In this document: positions 1 through 12,094 of the stretch, piece by piece | Numbering within the stretch: the stretch's first letter is position 1 | Layout of the letters: each line of letters begins with the position of its first letter | DNA from: Dimorphilus gyrociliatus | Lineage: Eukaryota > Annelida > Polychaeta > Dinophilidae | Assembly: GCA_904063045.1 (NCBI GenBank) | Contig: CAJFCJ010000003.1 | Coordinates: 2,838,504-2,902,503 of the forward strand | DNA: 64,000 bases | Reading direction: 5' to 3' | The notes under the pieces: generated by a model | Seen by the model: the letters and a program-made list of their open reading frames with translations, nothing else | What the model was told of the DNA's origin: nothing | The model's database searches: none | Made by a program: the position numbers and the translations under genes

Positions 1-8
1 CTACAATT

Positions 9-80
9 GGGTCTCTCCCTCCCCCTTCCCCCTTTTCTCTTTCTCACTCTCTCACTCTCTCTGTCTCTCTATCTCTCCGC
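9..80. repeat. Pyrimidine-rich (CT)n simple repeat
   Basis: The first bases are almost pure C and T, with tandem tctc and ctct units. Positions 81-470 are AT-rich with no convincing coding signal. They probably lie in an intron or upstream part of the small heat shock protein gene whose last exon follows. Confidence 0.7.
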
Positions 81-470
81 CCCTCGCTCTTTGTTCGTGT
101 TTCTTTATTTATTTTCCATATTTTCTTCATGGTACCATTCAATTCTTCATTCAATTATACAACTGTTTCATCATATTCTTGTATTTACCAGTTTATGATA
201 AAATATTTACAAAGGATGAAAATATAAATTGATTTTTTTTCCTTATAGATTAAAACATCCTTTCTTCTTTTCTTTTCTTTTCAACCATTTGTTTGCAAAT
301 ACTTATTATCTTTTGTTTGTCTCCTTACTAATTTATCTCTCATAAAATTTTTAAAAATGCATGAAAATTGAGATGATTAAGGAATTATGAATAATTAGAT
401 TATTCTATTTTGTTTCCTTAATAGTATTACAATGAAAAGTTAATTATAATGCGATTACGGTTGACTACAG

Positions 471-1101
471 GGAGCGGAGTAGTTTCGTGAGGAAGATAGA
501 AAAGCCGAGGGACGTTGATATTTCTAAACTTAGGTCTTTCTTAACATCTGATGGGGTGTTAATTATTGAAGCTCCGATGCCTCCTAGATCGTTAAATATC
601 AAGAAATTTCATCATTCACCTAGTACAATATCTAGGTGTAGATCATCGCCTCCTAGTTCTCCAACAAATTCTAGTCCCCAGACTCCATCTCACTTGCTGA
701 AGCCAAACATTCCTACTTTTTCTGGACAAAATGGAGAAAGAAGAATGTCATTACTAATAGAAATTGGAAAGTGCTTTAAACCAAAGGAAATCGCTGTTCA
801 AATATTAAAATCCGATAGGATAATGGTAAGAGCGAAACACGAAGAAAAAACAAAAGAGCTACAATCCAAGTCAAAGTTTTCTAAAGATTACGACTTAAGC
901 GAACCTATTGAAAGGTATACGCTTAGAGCGGGTTTAACAGAGGATGGCAGATTATTAATAGGTGCTTTGGGTAAGAACCATGATGCTATTACTAAATTAG
1001 CGGCTGTTGAACAAATTACTAAGGATATTGCTGCCAGGTCTAGTTCCTGTAATGTGTTAGATTTTGCTAACTTCCCTCCGGCGGTTGTTCCGCAAATCTA
1101 A
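471..1101 (+). CDS. Small heat shock protein with two alpha-crystallin domains, 3' terminal exon (partial)
   Basis: This is the last exon of a small heat shock protein, an ATP-independent chaperone that holds unfolding proteins. It follows an acceptor (ctacag) at 461-470, and one base of the exon completes a codon begun upstream, so the 5' part lies outside the window or beyond a long intron. The first 35 or so codons are the end of one alpha-crystallin domain, with the typical SFVRKIEKP strand and the SFLTSDGVLIIEAP strand. A Ser/Pro-rich linker of about 45 residues follows. A second crystallin domain then begins at MSLLIEIGKCFKPKEI and continues through RAKHEEK to LTEDGRLLIGALGK. The protein ends in PAVVPQI, which resembles the C-terminal I-x-I/V anchor of the family. 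Two crystallin domains in one chain are typical of the p40 (major egg antigen) group of flatworms and other lophotrochozoans. The family is clear; the exact orthologue is not. Confidence 0.85.
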
Positions 1102-1386
1102 AGAGGAAAAAACAATTTAAGAAAACAACAGAAGTATTGAAAATATCTCTTTTTCGATAGTTTTTCTCTTCGATTGCTATGACAACTAAAAAATTTTTTA
1201 TTTTCAAAATTATTTAATTACGATTCATTTTATTTCTTCCACTTTCTTTCTGATTCTATCATTCCCTATCCATTTCTCTTTTTTCAACTTTTGGGTTCTG
1301 CTACCTGATTGATAGAAAATATAAAAAAAAGACAACTCCTGGGAAAACTTTCTCACGTTAGTATTTATAATTAAAAAATCCCCAAG

Positions 1387-1399
1387 TAGATGGCGTTAG
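1387..1399 (+). promoter_or_regulatory. CTCF-core-like motif, copy 1
   Basis: TAGATGGCGTTAG fits the CTCF core consensus YAGRKGGCR. The same 13 bases recur at 15254-15266, and the 9-base core or a one-base variant appears at three more non-coding sites. Binding is inferred from sequence only. Confidence 0.4.
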
Positions 1400-2026
1400 C
1401 AACCTTTTAGGACTGATATAATTTTCCTCAATAAATGTCTTGAAAGACAAATAGAGGTGAAAAGAATATCAATTTAGGAAAGCGAAAATGTTTTTCGTAG
1501 TTAGAAAATTGGGGAATAACTTATTACAGTTTCCCTGGATGGTAGTTTGCTACGGGAAAGTTTTTTTTTTCAATCTGCAAAATACTCCAATAAGCATCTT
1601 CATTAAAGTTTTATAAACTACTCTCAATGGATTTACTAACATAAAAAACAAAATTTCAAAGGAGCCGACAGTCTTGGGAATAAACTATTTTTGGCTTTTC
1701 AGTTGCTCACGTTTCTTTCTTATATGGATGCACTTTTTGCTCAATTTTCTATTGGTTCAATCAGTTTTATCTTTGGTTTGGGAAATTTTTCCAGGAAAGA
1801 CAATAGAAGAAGAGGAAATATTTCTGAAAAAACATTTTCATTCTCGGCATAATTCAATCTTAAGTTCGTTTATTAAAATGTGCGAAGGTCTAAGAAAATA
1901 AAATATTTGATGAATATATACAAGAATCAGTTTTATGCAGAAATACAAAATCCTTTTTACGTATTCTATCGCAAGTAAACAAATATATTTCGTTTCTTCA
2001 ACAATTATAGAACAATTATATTAATT

Positions 2027-2217
2027 GGGAAAAGGGTGGAAGACAGAAATTGGAAGGGTAAAAATGAGGAAAAAAAGGAAGGAAGGAAGGAAGGACGGAA
2101 ACAAAAAGGAGGTATGGAAACAACAGAGAGAGAGAGGGAATAAGAAAGAAGAAGGAGGAGCAGGAGGAGGGGAAAAGAGAATAAGAAGAAGAGAAGAAAG
2201 AGTAAAAAAAAGTCAAA
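2027..2217. repeat. Purine-rich low-complexity tract
   Basis: About 190 bases are nearly all A and G on the + strand, with ggaa, gaga and aagaag units. Open frames across it on both strands are by-products of the skewed composition. Confidence 0.8.
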
Positions 2218-2910
2218 TGATGAAGTGGAATAAATTACTTTAGTCTGATTTTTTTTCTGGAAATTTTTTTAAGAAAAAAAAAAACTTAAAGAGAAAAGAA
2301 CTTTTCGAAAACTTGCATTAAAATACATTCTGCATCGCTACTTGTGCTCTTGTAACACTTTATTAACCTATGCATCAAGGTATGGGCATGCTTTTTCTTA
2401 TATACAAGTTTTTTCTTGTCCCAGCTTTGTATTTTAATATCAATAAAAAAAAGCGCTTAATCGTAGTTATATACATATATTATAACATAAAAAAGTACTA
2501 TATTTATATACTTTCTGCAACATACGTACATACAATATGATATAGAATAATAACGTAATAAAATTTAATACAATTGATTTTCTCAGCAATCGCTATTGAT
2601 AGGAAAAAATGTCATTTTCTTTATAGATATTAGGTCAAAAGCTGCGGCTATTATACTATTTATATACCCTTAGACTAAATTGGTGACGTCTTTGAAGGTT
2701 AAAAAAAAAAAAAATCTATATTATTAGGCCTATTACCAGGAAAGCTGTTGCTACGTGTCCTTTTGGTCTAGATTATGAAATATATTCAGCTTGCTTTCAT
2801 ATAAGCCAGCAATATTCCAAATTTATAATAGTGACAATAACCGTTAAAAATTTAAAAAAAAATGATGTATGAGCCGTTTTTTTGGAAAAAAAAGACACAA
2901 TTAGATAAGA

Positions 2911-3047
2911 AAAAGAGGAAGAGAGAGAGAGAGAGAGAGAGAGAACGAATAAGAGAGCAAGAGAGAGATAAAAAAAAAAACTAAGAGTGAGAGGTTTAGG
3001 AGAAGAGAGGGTTGTAATAATGAGAGAAGAGGAAGGAGTGACAATAG
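2911..3047. repeat. GA-rich tract with (GA)n microsatellite
   Basis: A (ga)n run at about 2920-2944 sits inside a longer purine-rich stretch. The long minus-strand frame over it is Ser/Leu low complexity and not a gene. Confidence 0.8.
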
Positions 3048-3228
3048 AGGCTTTTTTTAATTTAAAAATACCAATCGGCACCTCTGGGTAATGATTATTC
3101 AAGAAGATAAATGAGAATGAAAATAGAAAAAAAAGTTAAAAAAGAATTGTGATGAAATGAAAAGAGGCGTCGATGAATATTTGGATAAATTTTTTTTGTC
3201 ATCTATCGATAAAGAAAATATCGTTTGC

Positions 3229-3237
3229 TAGATGGCG
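3229..3237 (+). promoter_or_regulatory. CTCF-core-like motif, copy 2
   Basis: TAGATGGCG, followed by TTTG, lies between the heat shock gene and ITPR. It shares the 9-base core with copies 1, 3 and 5. Confidence 0.35.
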
Positions 3238-4296
3238 TTTGTATTTTGCCCCTGGACGCCAAAACTTATACCATATGAGAATCAACACAATACTAAAGTC
3301 TTTTGATTCTATAGCATGAGAGGGTTTAACCGTAAATAGTTTAATTAAAATTTATTACAGTAATGGAAATATAAAGACTTAATTTAGTGTTATATTGTAT
3401 AAATGTCCATACAAATATACAGTGTAAGATATAATGTATACTATTATCTATAAAAAATAGGAGCTTTATCGCTTTTAAGCTCTATAATACAAGAATACAA
3501 CGTCCATTGGCAAATTGAATAAAGACAAATGAATTAATCATTAATATCTTTATAATATCTCTTTATTCTAGCTATTCCATTGCTATCGTTAAAAATTTTA
3601 CCAAGGTACTTTTATGTTTTTTTAGATAAATAGAAAAAGTGGACAAAATCGTCGGGTAAATGCACCAATTCGATTCGACTAATTAGATTTTACAGGGTGA
3701 AAATAAAGGCTAATTAACACTTAGACTGAATTTTTAAGTTCTTTTAAATAGTTTTATATCCTTAAAACAAAAAATAATCCTTATCCAATATTTTTAAATA
3801 GATCTTTTGGTAGTCTAACTCGAAGAGTGAGGATCAGTTTATTAAATATAGGCCTAGAAAAGAGACTGAGTGTCGATTATACGATATGCAATGGGCTGTT
3901 GTTAATTGAATGATGGTAAAAAGAAATATTTTCCTTTTTTATTAATTAGACTTACAGACAACCCATCAAGGCAAAGATTAATTTTTATTAATATATATAT
4001 ACATATATATATACTGTATATATGAAAACGTTGTAGAATCTACAAATAATTTACTTTATTATAAATATCAATAAATTAAAGAAATTTGAGCAAACTTTTT
4101 GTTTAAGATACGAATATTCAAGATATAAAAGGGTTAAATTCATAAAAAATGTCCACATATCACATATATTAATATACACGTATACTTATAATTTAGAATG
4201 TAAAGCATGCAAAGTTCGCTCCATTACTTGATTGAGAGTATTGTACAAGTCTTATTGCATTAGTCTGTAGAAATATCTTTGTCACTAAATTATCAG

Positions 4297-4305
4297 CGCC
4301 ATCTA
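4297..4305 (-). promoter_or_regulatory. CTCF-core-like motif, copy 3 (reverse)
   Basis: Read on the minus strand this is TAGATGGCG followed by CTGA. It lies about 145 bases beyond the ITPR stop codon, in its 3' flank. Confidence 0.35.
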
Positions 4306-4447
4306 ACGTCCTCGACAGTTATTTTAAACTATTTGGAGGACAATATCTTCGTTAATAGCAAACTTAAAGAGTGACATTTCAAGTATGCACCAATATTTTT
4401 GTTAAATATTTTAAGAGTTTTAAGATAGAAAAAACTGAAATGTCAAC

Positions 4448-7400
4448 CTATACTCTTTTATTACTCTTATGTTGCTGTTCCCATTCTAAGTCTCGTTTCC
4501 GTTCCATTGCCTTCATCTTCTCAGCCTCTTCTTCTTTTAATTTACTAGCAATGTAAAAAATCTGTTCCGCCATACTTTCCATTCTCATTTCATTCGAGTC
4601 TTCGTCCAACCGAAGCGATAAGGCTCTGTTCAATGGAAAAAAATCGTATGTTTCCCTCTCCAACTGTAAAAAAAGAGCTCATACAGAAGATATCTTTTAG
4701 AATTAGATTAAACTGCAAATAGTCGAATTACAAAAAATCAACTTACACTCTTGTGAACGTGCAATTCAATTGATGTATAATCGTTCCATCTTGTTTCATC
4801 TAAATGTATAAAGAAGAATAAATAAGCCCAAAGGTTATGCTCCTTTTTCACATGTTCCTCAAATCCCTAATAATGCAAAGAGATGAATAAGCGTATAATT
4901 TAATATATGCAAATATAAGCAATTTTTTTACATACCCCTCCGTGATGTTCAAAGTCGTAACTTGCCTTTGAACAAATAAAACACGATGATCTCATATCAT
5001 TTTCAACTTGCCATTTATTATCTCTCAATTCAGAGAATGTGTCAACTATAATACCAAAGATAATATTCAAACCGATAGTTGTAATAATTAGCCAAAAGGT
5101 CAGATCGAATAATACTTTATATATATAATATGTAAAGTTTTTATCTTCAGGAATTTGTAGATATTCGTAAGCTCCAGTAATGAAGCCGTGATGCAAAACT
5201 GTTATAGCACACTCGTACATAGTACTGCAAAATAGACCATTCTTTCCTGGATATAAGTCTCTAAAGGCAGCAAAAGATATAAGGGCGTATATATATATGA
5301 AAACTAATCCGAATAAGAATACCCAAAGCATTGAATAGCCATTCAGAGTAACCGCTTTTATAGCCCTTTTTAACATTTGGTTGAATTGAGCAACGTGCAA
5401 CAAATGAAATGAGAAAAAATATCCCCAGAATATTGTTCCTAAAATAGAAAATATGAAAAGACCGATATACCAGAGAGTTTCAAATGACAAAAAGTTAACA
5501 CGAAGGTTTCCCTCTACCTCCTCTTCTTCCTCCTCTATATCTTCTTTATCTGATGACTTATATTTTCTTATAAATTTACCGATATTGGGTAATTTTGGTG
5601 AGTTTGTAATAAAATACGAAATAGTCACGCACAAAGTAACAGCATTATGAAGTCCGCCAAAAATGTAAATTATGATTGGAGTAAAATCATAACGATAATC
5701 AGGTTTAATCGTTGAACCACTCTGGGGGGCTTTCCAAGTTATCATTATTGTTATAAAGATGATTAGTGATATAAAGATCATTAACATATTAAATGGATAC
5801 CAAAACTTTACAAAGAAACGAGAAAATGGATTACTAAGCACTTTTCTTGTATATTTAATATCTCTAATGATATCTTTGCTCCACTCCATAAAATCTCTTA
5901 ATTTATTACTGGGAGATGAACGGTCAACCTCGTATTTAAATTTTTCCTTAACATCATCTCGAAGAACACTTCTATCTTTTACTCTGAAGTATACCTTTTG
6001 CAGTTGATTATCTGCATTAAAAGAAGAATAAGTTAGATATTTTTAAATGGTTTCTTTTAAAAACTATGGTTTGATCAATTGTACAGACCTTTTAATATTT
6101 CAATGCTTAACGTCACTGAATTGTAAAATTTCCATATCTCTTCATTCTCTGGTTTGTATTTATAAGTTTTCTCTTCTATTTCGCATACTTTCAATAAGAA
6201 ATGGAAATACTTAAAGCCTAAATCGAGAACTTGTTCTTCTTTCCTTCTCTGATAGCATTCGATACATATTAGAAATATACTGTCAAAGTCTATTGCTTCG
6301 GCAACATCATAAGCAACTCCATGACCTCCACTATTTCGTTCTTCAACTAAAGATACTAATAAATTTATGACCGCCATTTTCAATCCCCTTATGCTCTCAT
6401 CATCGCATGTTTGAAATTGGGCTCCACGAAGAATGAAATTTATGTAATCTATTATTTTATTATCGAATACAACTGTTTGATTCGTCGCATTTCCGGATGT
6501 AAATTCAACGAGAGTACCAAGTAGTTCTGTTACTAGGCCTATACTGTGAGAGTCGATCGAAGAATATAAGAGACTTAGAAATCTAGCTGTTTCTGATATA
6601 AGATTGACAGATTTGATGTTATCAGGTTGTTCTCTTAGATAATCTTGAAGAGTAGTATTCTGACCGTCACACATTAAACCTAACAGTTTTAATACTAGGT
6701 TTATATAACCATCATCCTTATATTCCATATCTCCAACGTCACCTAGGGATTCTTTAACCATAGCCTCTAATTCCTCATCAGTCATCTCATTCGAAGTTTT
6801 AATGGGCACAACTTGATTCTTTTTGACTGATGAACTCCTCGAATTATTCTCAAAGGATATTTTAGTGTTTTCTAAATCTTTATTATTTCCCAAAATACTA
6901 CCGTTTGACGTTGATTTAATATTAATAATCTTACCATTACTTCGTCCCAAATTCTTACTATAGGAATAGGGGCTAGGAGAAATGTTTAATCTTGAAGAGG
7001 CCAGATTCATCCTGGATCCCAAAGCTCTAGAACCTAATTTTGCTCTTGATCCTAAGGCTCTAGAACCTAACATTATCCTGGCTTGTGATTTTCCAGATCC
7101 CACAATACCATTACCCATTGGCCCTTGTAATTCCATTGCTTTACCCTGTTGCATGGCCTTTTTAAGAGCTTTGGCTTGATCGACATTAATTCTGATCTTT
7201 TCTTGATGCTGGGCCATTAGAGATCTCTTTTCCTTTATTGCAATACTGGAATACTGCATTCGATTCTTAATTGCCTGGAAGAATTTTTCTTCTCTAGTCC
7301 CCAGGAAGTAATCTATTAAACTGTGTTGAACCCTTTCATTACCACCGAATAACATTGTTGCCTGAAAGGCTAAAACTTCTCTTATAATTTCTGAATTATT

Positions 7401-10400
7401 CTTTGCCAAATGGGAAAGAACGGGAAGTATTGCATTATAAGAGTTTAATGAATTTTGGACATCTTCAATCATTTTTAATGCTTTTGTATGTAATTTAGGC
7501 GTATTTAACCAATCTGGAGGTAGTTTAACTATTTCGTTGTGAATTAAACCCCTAATTAGTTTAATACATTTTACATCCAATTTTTCTTGAATAACAATAT
7601 CTCTTTCATTCACGTGATGAGTTGTAGATGATATCCTGCGAAGAACATATTAATAATATATTTTTTTAAATCGAATTATTCAAATATCGCTGTAAATCTT
7701 ATTAATCTAAGGAAATTGTTCTTACTCTAACTGCTGGACAAGCTTTCTTGCTAGAGCGTAGCGTTTATCAATTACTTTCTCCTTTTCGTCTATGAAAACA
7801 CTAAGGTGATCTTGAAATTCTTGACCTAGAGGTAGTATCTCGTCACCTTCGGGGTCAAAGTAATATTCGTCGGACGGATAACCCGTTTGAGCTCGCACGG
7901 TGTTCTCTCCGCCATATATTATTGCAAAATTTTTTGAAAATGTATTTAAAAGGGTGTTTATCTCTTCTTCGTGTTGGTAATCTTCGTCATATTGCTTCCT
8001 ACTTTCGGATTTTAGGCATTGAACATTACCACTTTTTGCAAATATTTCTTTAAATTCTTCCATAACAGCGGAAGGTATATTGGAAAGTTGACTTAAAACA
8101 GACCTCATACAATAAACAAGATGATTCATATGCGTTGGATTCGATATTAGATCAACTGTTTTTCTAGTAAAGTACATTAAAGACTCGCCTAGAGTTTGAA
8201 CAATAGTTTCTTCATTTGAATAGTTTTCTTTATCTATTTGATAGTGAATGCTAAAGAAAACTTGCAGGAAAGGTAGGGCCGCGTCAAATAGAAAGTGTAG
8301 AGTACTGTGATGAGAAATATCTCCTCCATGTTCTTTTTCCGAGTGTTCAACGCTAAAGATGAGCAATTTGTAAGATAAAAAATAATAATATGTAGGCTTA
8401 TATTACAAATAAACTTTAGTCGAGTTGTTATTTTTTGCAACGTTGTTTTTTTAACGAAAAGAATAGTCATTCAGTGAAATAAATGTATGTTATTATATTG
8501 GATAAGATATAAAGGGTATATAGAATTTAGCCTACTTACGAATTAGTTGGAGCTTTCTTTAGTAAATGTATTACAGCTTCTGGGTTATCCTCGGCGTATT
8601 TTGCAGTTGTTTGAAAGTGTTTCGATAATTGTTCTATAAACGTCCACATGTTCCTAAATATAATGAATTAAAAGTAACTAGTGTTTACAGAATACAAATA
8701 TAAAGATTAGATTACTTGTTATGATTAATTTCGTTGGGTGCCGAATCTATTCCTCCTCCAGCTGTATTAAGATAAACCCATAAAAGGAATCTTAAATATG
8801 GTCTTTTTAGATGATTATCTATGTCTGTTTTATTTAGTACATCTAATAGTTCATTTATAGTAAAGATAGTTTGGCATTGAGTTTCAATAGACTGATTTTC
8901 TCCTTCTGCACAAGTTGCCAATAGATCAACAAGAGATGCTAGATAGTCTGCTTCCTCATTTGTAGATTTTAATAGGTTATTACGTTTTTCAACAGGTTGA
9001 TCAATAACAAATGCAATATCTGTTCTGAATTGCATGAAATATTTCATTACGTACGCTTGATTGCGTTTCAGAGGTAAATCTAATTCTTCAACTTTTACCA
9101 ATGCATTAAGTACGTCCAAAAATTGAGGTGCTTTCGATTTATGCTTAGCAACAAGATGCATTAACTTTTGAATATGTTGAGGGAGAACATTCATACAAGT
9201 ATCTTTATTTCCCGTAAACACCTCTACTAGTGCCTCACCAAGTTCAGGCTCTGCTCCTTCGACTGTTAATAATATATCTAATCTATTAAATAGCCTTTCC
9301 TGTACAGTTTTATTCGATCTTGTTAAATGCTTTAATAAAAGGAAGGTATGAGCTAAAACTCGTCTCATTCCAGAATACTGATCTTTCAAATCGAAATCTA
9401 ATGGTAGAGAAAATATGGCAAAGCAACTTGAAATGATACTATGATTGTATAATATAGCCTGATTCATTGGATGAGGTTCTTCCGGTTCGTTTTCAAGTGA
9501 ACAAAATTTTCTAAATTCATCAAGAATTTCAATCATTTGTTCAATTTGCTCGGAAGACATTTTAATAGTGGTTAATCGGTTCATAATTGGTAGTAATTTA
9601 TGTATCTCTTTTTGAACCCTTGACGATTCGTCGTTTATTAGGATTTGAGCTTGAATAGCTCTTTGAAATAAGTTTTCGTTACTCGTAAAAAATCTATTTA
9701 TAAGACTCATTGATCCTGTAACCATAGTATCGTATTCATATAATGATAAATCTTTGAATATATCTATAAAGTCGATATTAAGTCCTGCGAATAAGCCAGA
9801 TTTTGCTGACATTTCCTTAAGTCTCTTCATTGCTGTTGATGATAAACTGAAAAAGTATATATTAGAGAGATTTGTTTCTTTTTATGGTTATTATCTATAT
9901 AAATTACCTTGGACTTGGTTTAAACTCTCTTGTGAGTAACTGGCCTAAAGTAGGTGAACAATCAGGTTTATTTGATTCTTCGTAGATCAATTTGAATTCT
10001 CTTATGAATCTCTAATGGTTTTGTGAAATGATTGTAAACATTTTGTATTTACAGTATATACTCTACTATAATATTTTACCTTTAATTTTGATTCGAAACG
10101 GTAATTAAATACAAGATCTAGGACTCTTATGGCTTGAACTTTTGCGTCAACGATTGCTTTTCCTTCGCGACTTTGTTTGTATCTGTCAATAGTTCGGTAA
10201 TGTTTCATTACTTCGCTCGATATTTTATCTTTGGATTTGTATGGCTTATCGTTTCTACCATCTAAAAGATTAAAAAATGGGGGAAGCAATGCTCGAATAT
10301 CGTCTCTATATCTATAAAATCCAAGGCTTATAAGGTAGTGCACTAATCGCAGAACCTGTTCAATAAGAACATTATGACCGATATCAGAGGCAGTCATGTC

Positions 10401-12047
10401 TTTGTTATCATCAAAAAATTTTGAAAGCCAGACATGTAGTTCTTTAAAGTGTTCTGTTCCACTAGTAGGCAGATCATCATGATTCAAAACTTCATCTTCA
10501 TCTAATTCATCATAGGAGAAAGTTAAATTAATTCTCTCCATGACCGCTGAATTTTTGTCAATGTCAATAAATAAACTTATTATTAAATTACAGTACTGAG
10601 CTCTTAATTGATCAGGTAGCATTTCATCACTTAGACAGAGATAAGCCTCTTCCCAAGTCAGGTAGCATAAGTCGTTAGCTATAATATTAATTGGGATAGG
10701 GTTTCTTCCATGACAAAGATTTTCGAAAAGATCAAGCTGATGTTCCAAAAATAATGTTTCATCTTTGCCAGCTGTTTCCATAAACTCCTGGAGGGGTTTC
10801 CAATTATGCTTTTTTGTTGCTACGTAGACAACCTTTGGAGTTTTTCCTATCTTTTCACCTAGTTCCGTTAAATAGACACAACTCCTGTCACCATCCTTTA
10901 ACCACTTCTGAGCAATATACGACTGATTTTCAGGAATAGATACTCCATCACAAACGCATAGTACACTTAACAAATCTAAATAATGATAATTCTTTTTCAC
11001 TTTAAGTAAATCAACAAATTCATCGATATGTTCCTTATTTATTCTATCAACTATCTTTCTATTGTCTCTTATTAGCTCCATAACCATCTGAGTAGCGCTT
11101 AATCCTTAAAAGAAACAAAATAATCATATACTATAAAAATCAAATCAATATAGAAAAGGACATAGTAAACACTAAGAAAAATATCTTACCAACTTCTCCC
11201 CCAACTGAGATTTGAGTTTTAAAAAAGTGTATGTATTTTGCTATATATAGTTCATTCTTTCTACTATTGCCCATTAAATAGGTATATAAAAGATTATAGC
11301 ATTCAACACATATGTTTGTCATAAAAACAGAATCTTTGTTTCCTCTATTGGGAAATTGTAGAATTTGAACAACTAATTCAACAATCATTAAATTCCTCAT
11401 CAGTTTTTGTCTATTCTTATCGGGTTCCGAGTTGACAATTAAAAAATCTTCTAATTCATTTATTGCCGATACAATCTCATTGCATTCACTTTCCGTTATA
11501 AACAAACCGGATGTTTTCTATTTAAATACAGTAGAATAGTTATTTTAATATATTTTAGTTAATTTATGAAAACTAATTAACCATTTCAATTAACTTTAAC
11601 AAGACTGGTACAATACCAGCAGCGTAATAGAAATTTCTACAATCGATATTCTCAACTTTCTGTAACGTGAAAGCGTCGTCGTATTGCATTTCTTTAATTG
11701 CTCCGATTGTTTTTAAACATGCAGTTGTCCATTTTAAACTATCCATTGAATTTTCACCATAACCAATAACCTTTGAAGTTTTAGAATCGACAAAGTCATC
11801 TATATTAACAATTTTTTTATGTTAATTATTCAATATCATCTTAAAATATAAATAAGTTTTCATACCCAAACTGGCGTGTAGCCAATACCCGCTAACTACA
11901 TGCTCAATTCGGCAATAAGTCTCATATTCAATGTTATCATGTTCCTAAATTGAAAGTAGAATACGTATGAACTGAATGGACTTTTGAAAACGCTGTCAGA
12001 TTATTGAATCAGCTAACAATAAGCTTTACTATATATATATTTATATT

Positions 12048-12094
<47 letters not shown>

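Larger units (their letters stand above)
1102..4447. other. Intergenic region between the heat shock gene and ITPR (convergent 3' ends)
   Basis: About 3.3 kb of AT-rich DNA lies between two genes that converge on it. It holds 3' untranslated sequence, purine tracts, AT runs and three CTCF-core-like motifs annotated separately. Short open frames, such as 1674-1901 and both strands of the purine tracts, have low-complexity or unsupported translations and no splice context. No gene is seen. Confidence 0.7.

Noticed and set aside
1674-1901. 75-codon frame starting with a hydrophobic segment
   Set aside because: It has no ATG at the first codon, no neighbouring exons and no recognisable domain.
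2016-2243. Overlapping open frames on both strands
   Set aside because: They arise from a purine tract; the translations are Lys/Glu/Arg or Ser/Phe low complexity.
2797-3102. 101-codon minus-strand frame with a hydrophobic stretch
   Set aside because: It is the antisense of a GA microsatellite and has no homology or splice context.
4371-4556. 61-codon plus-strand frame at the ITPR 3' end
   Set aside because: It is antisense to the coiled-coil exon of ITPR.
12031-12090. AT repeat as a possible origin or CRISPR-like array
   Set aside because: It is a plain dinucleotide microsatellite in an intron; no repeat-spacer structure is present anywhere in the window.
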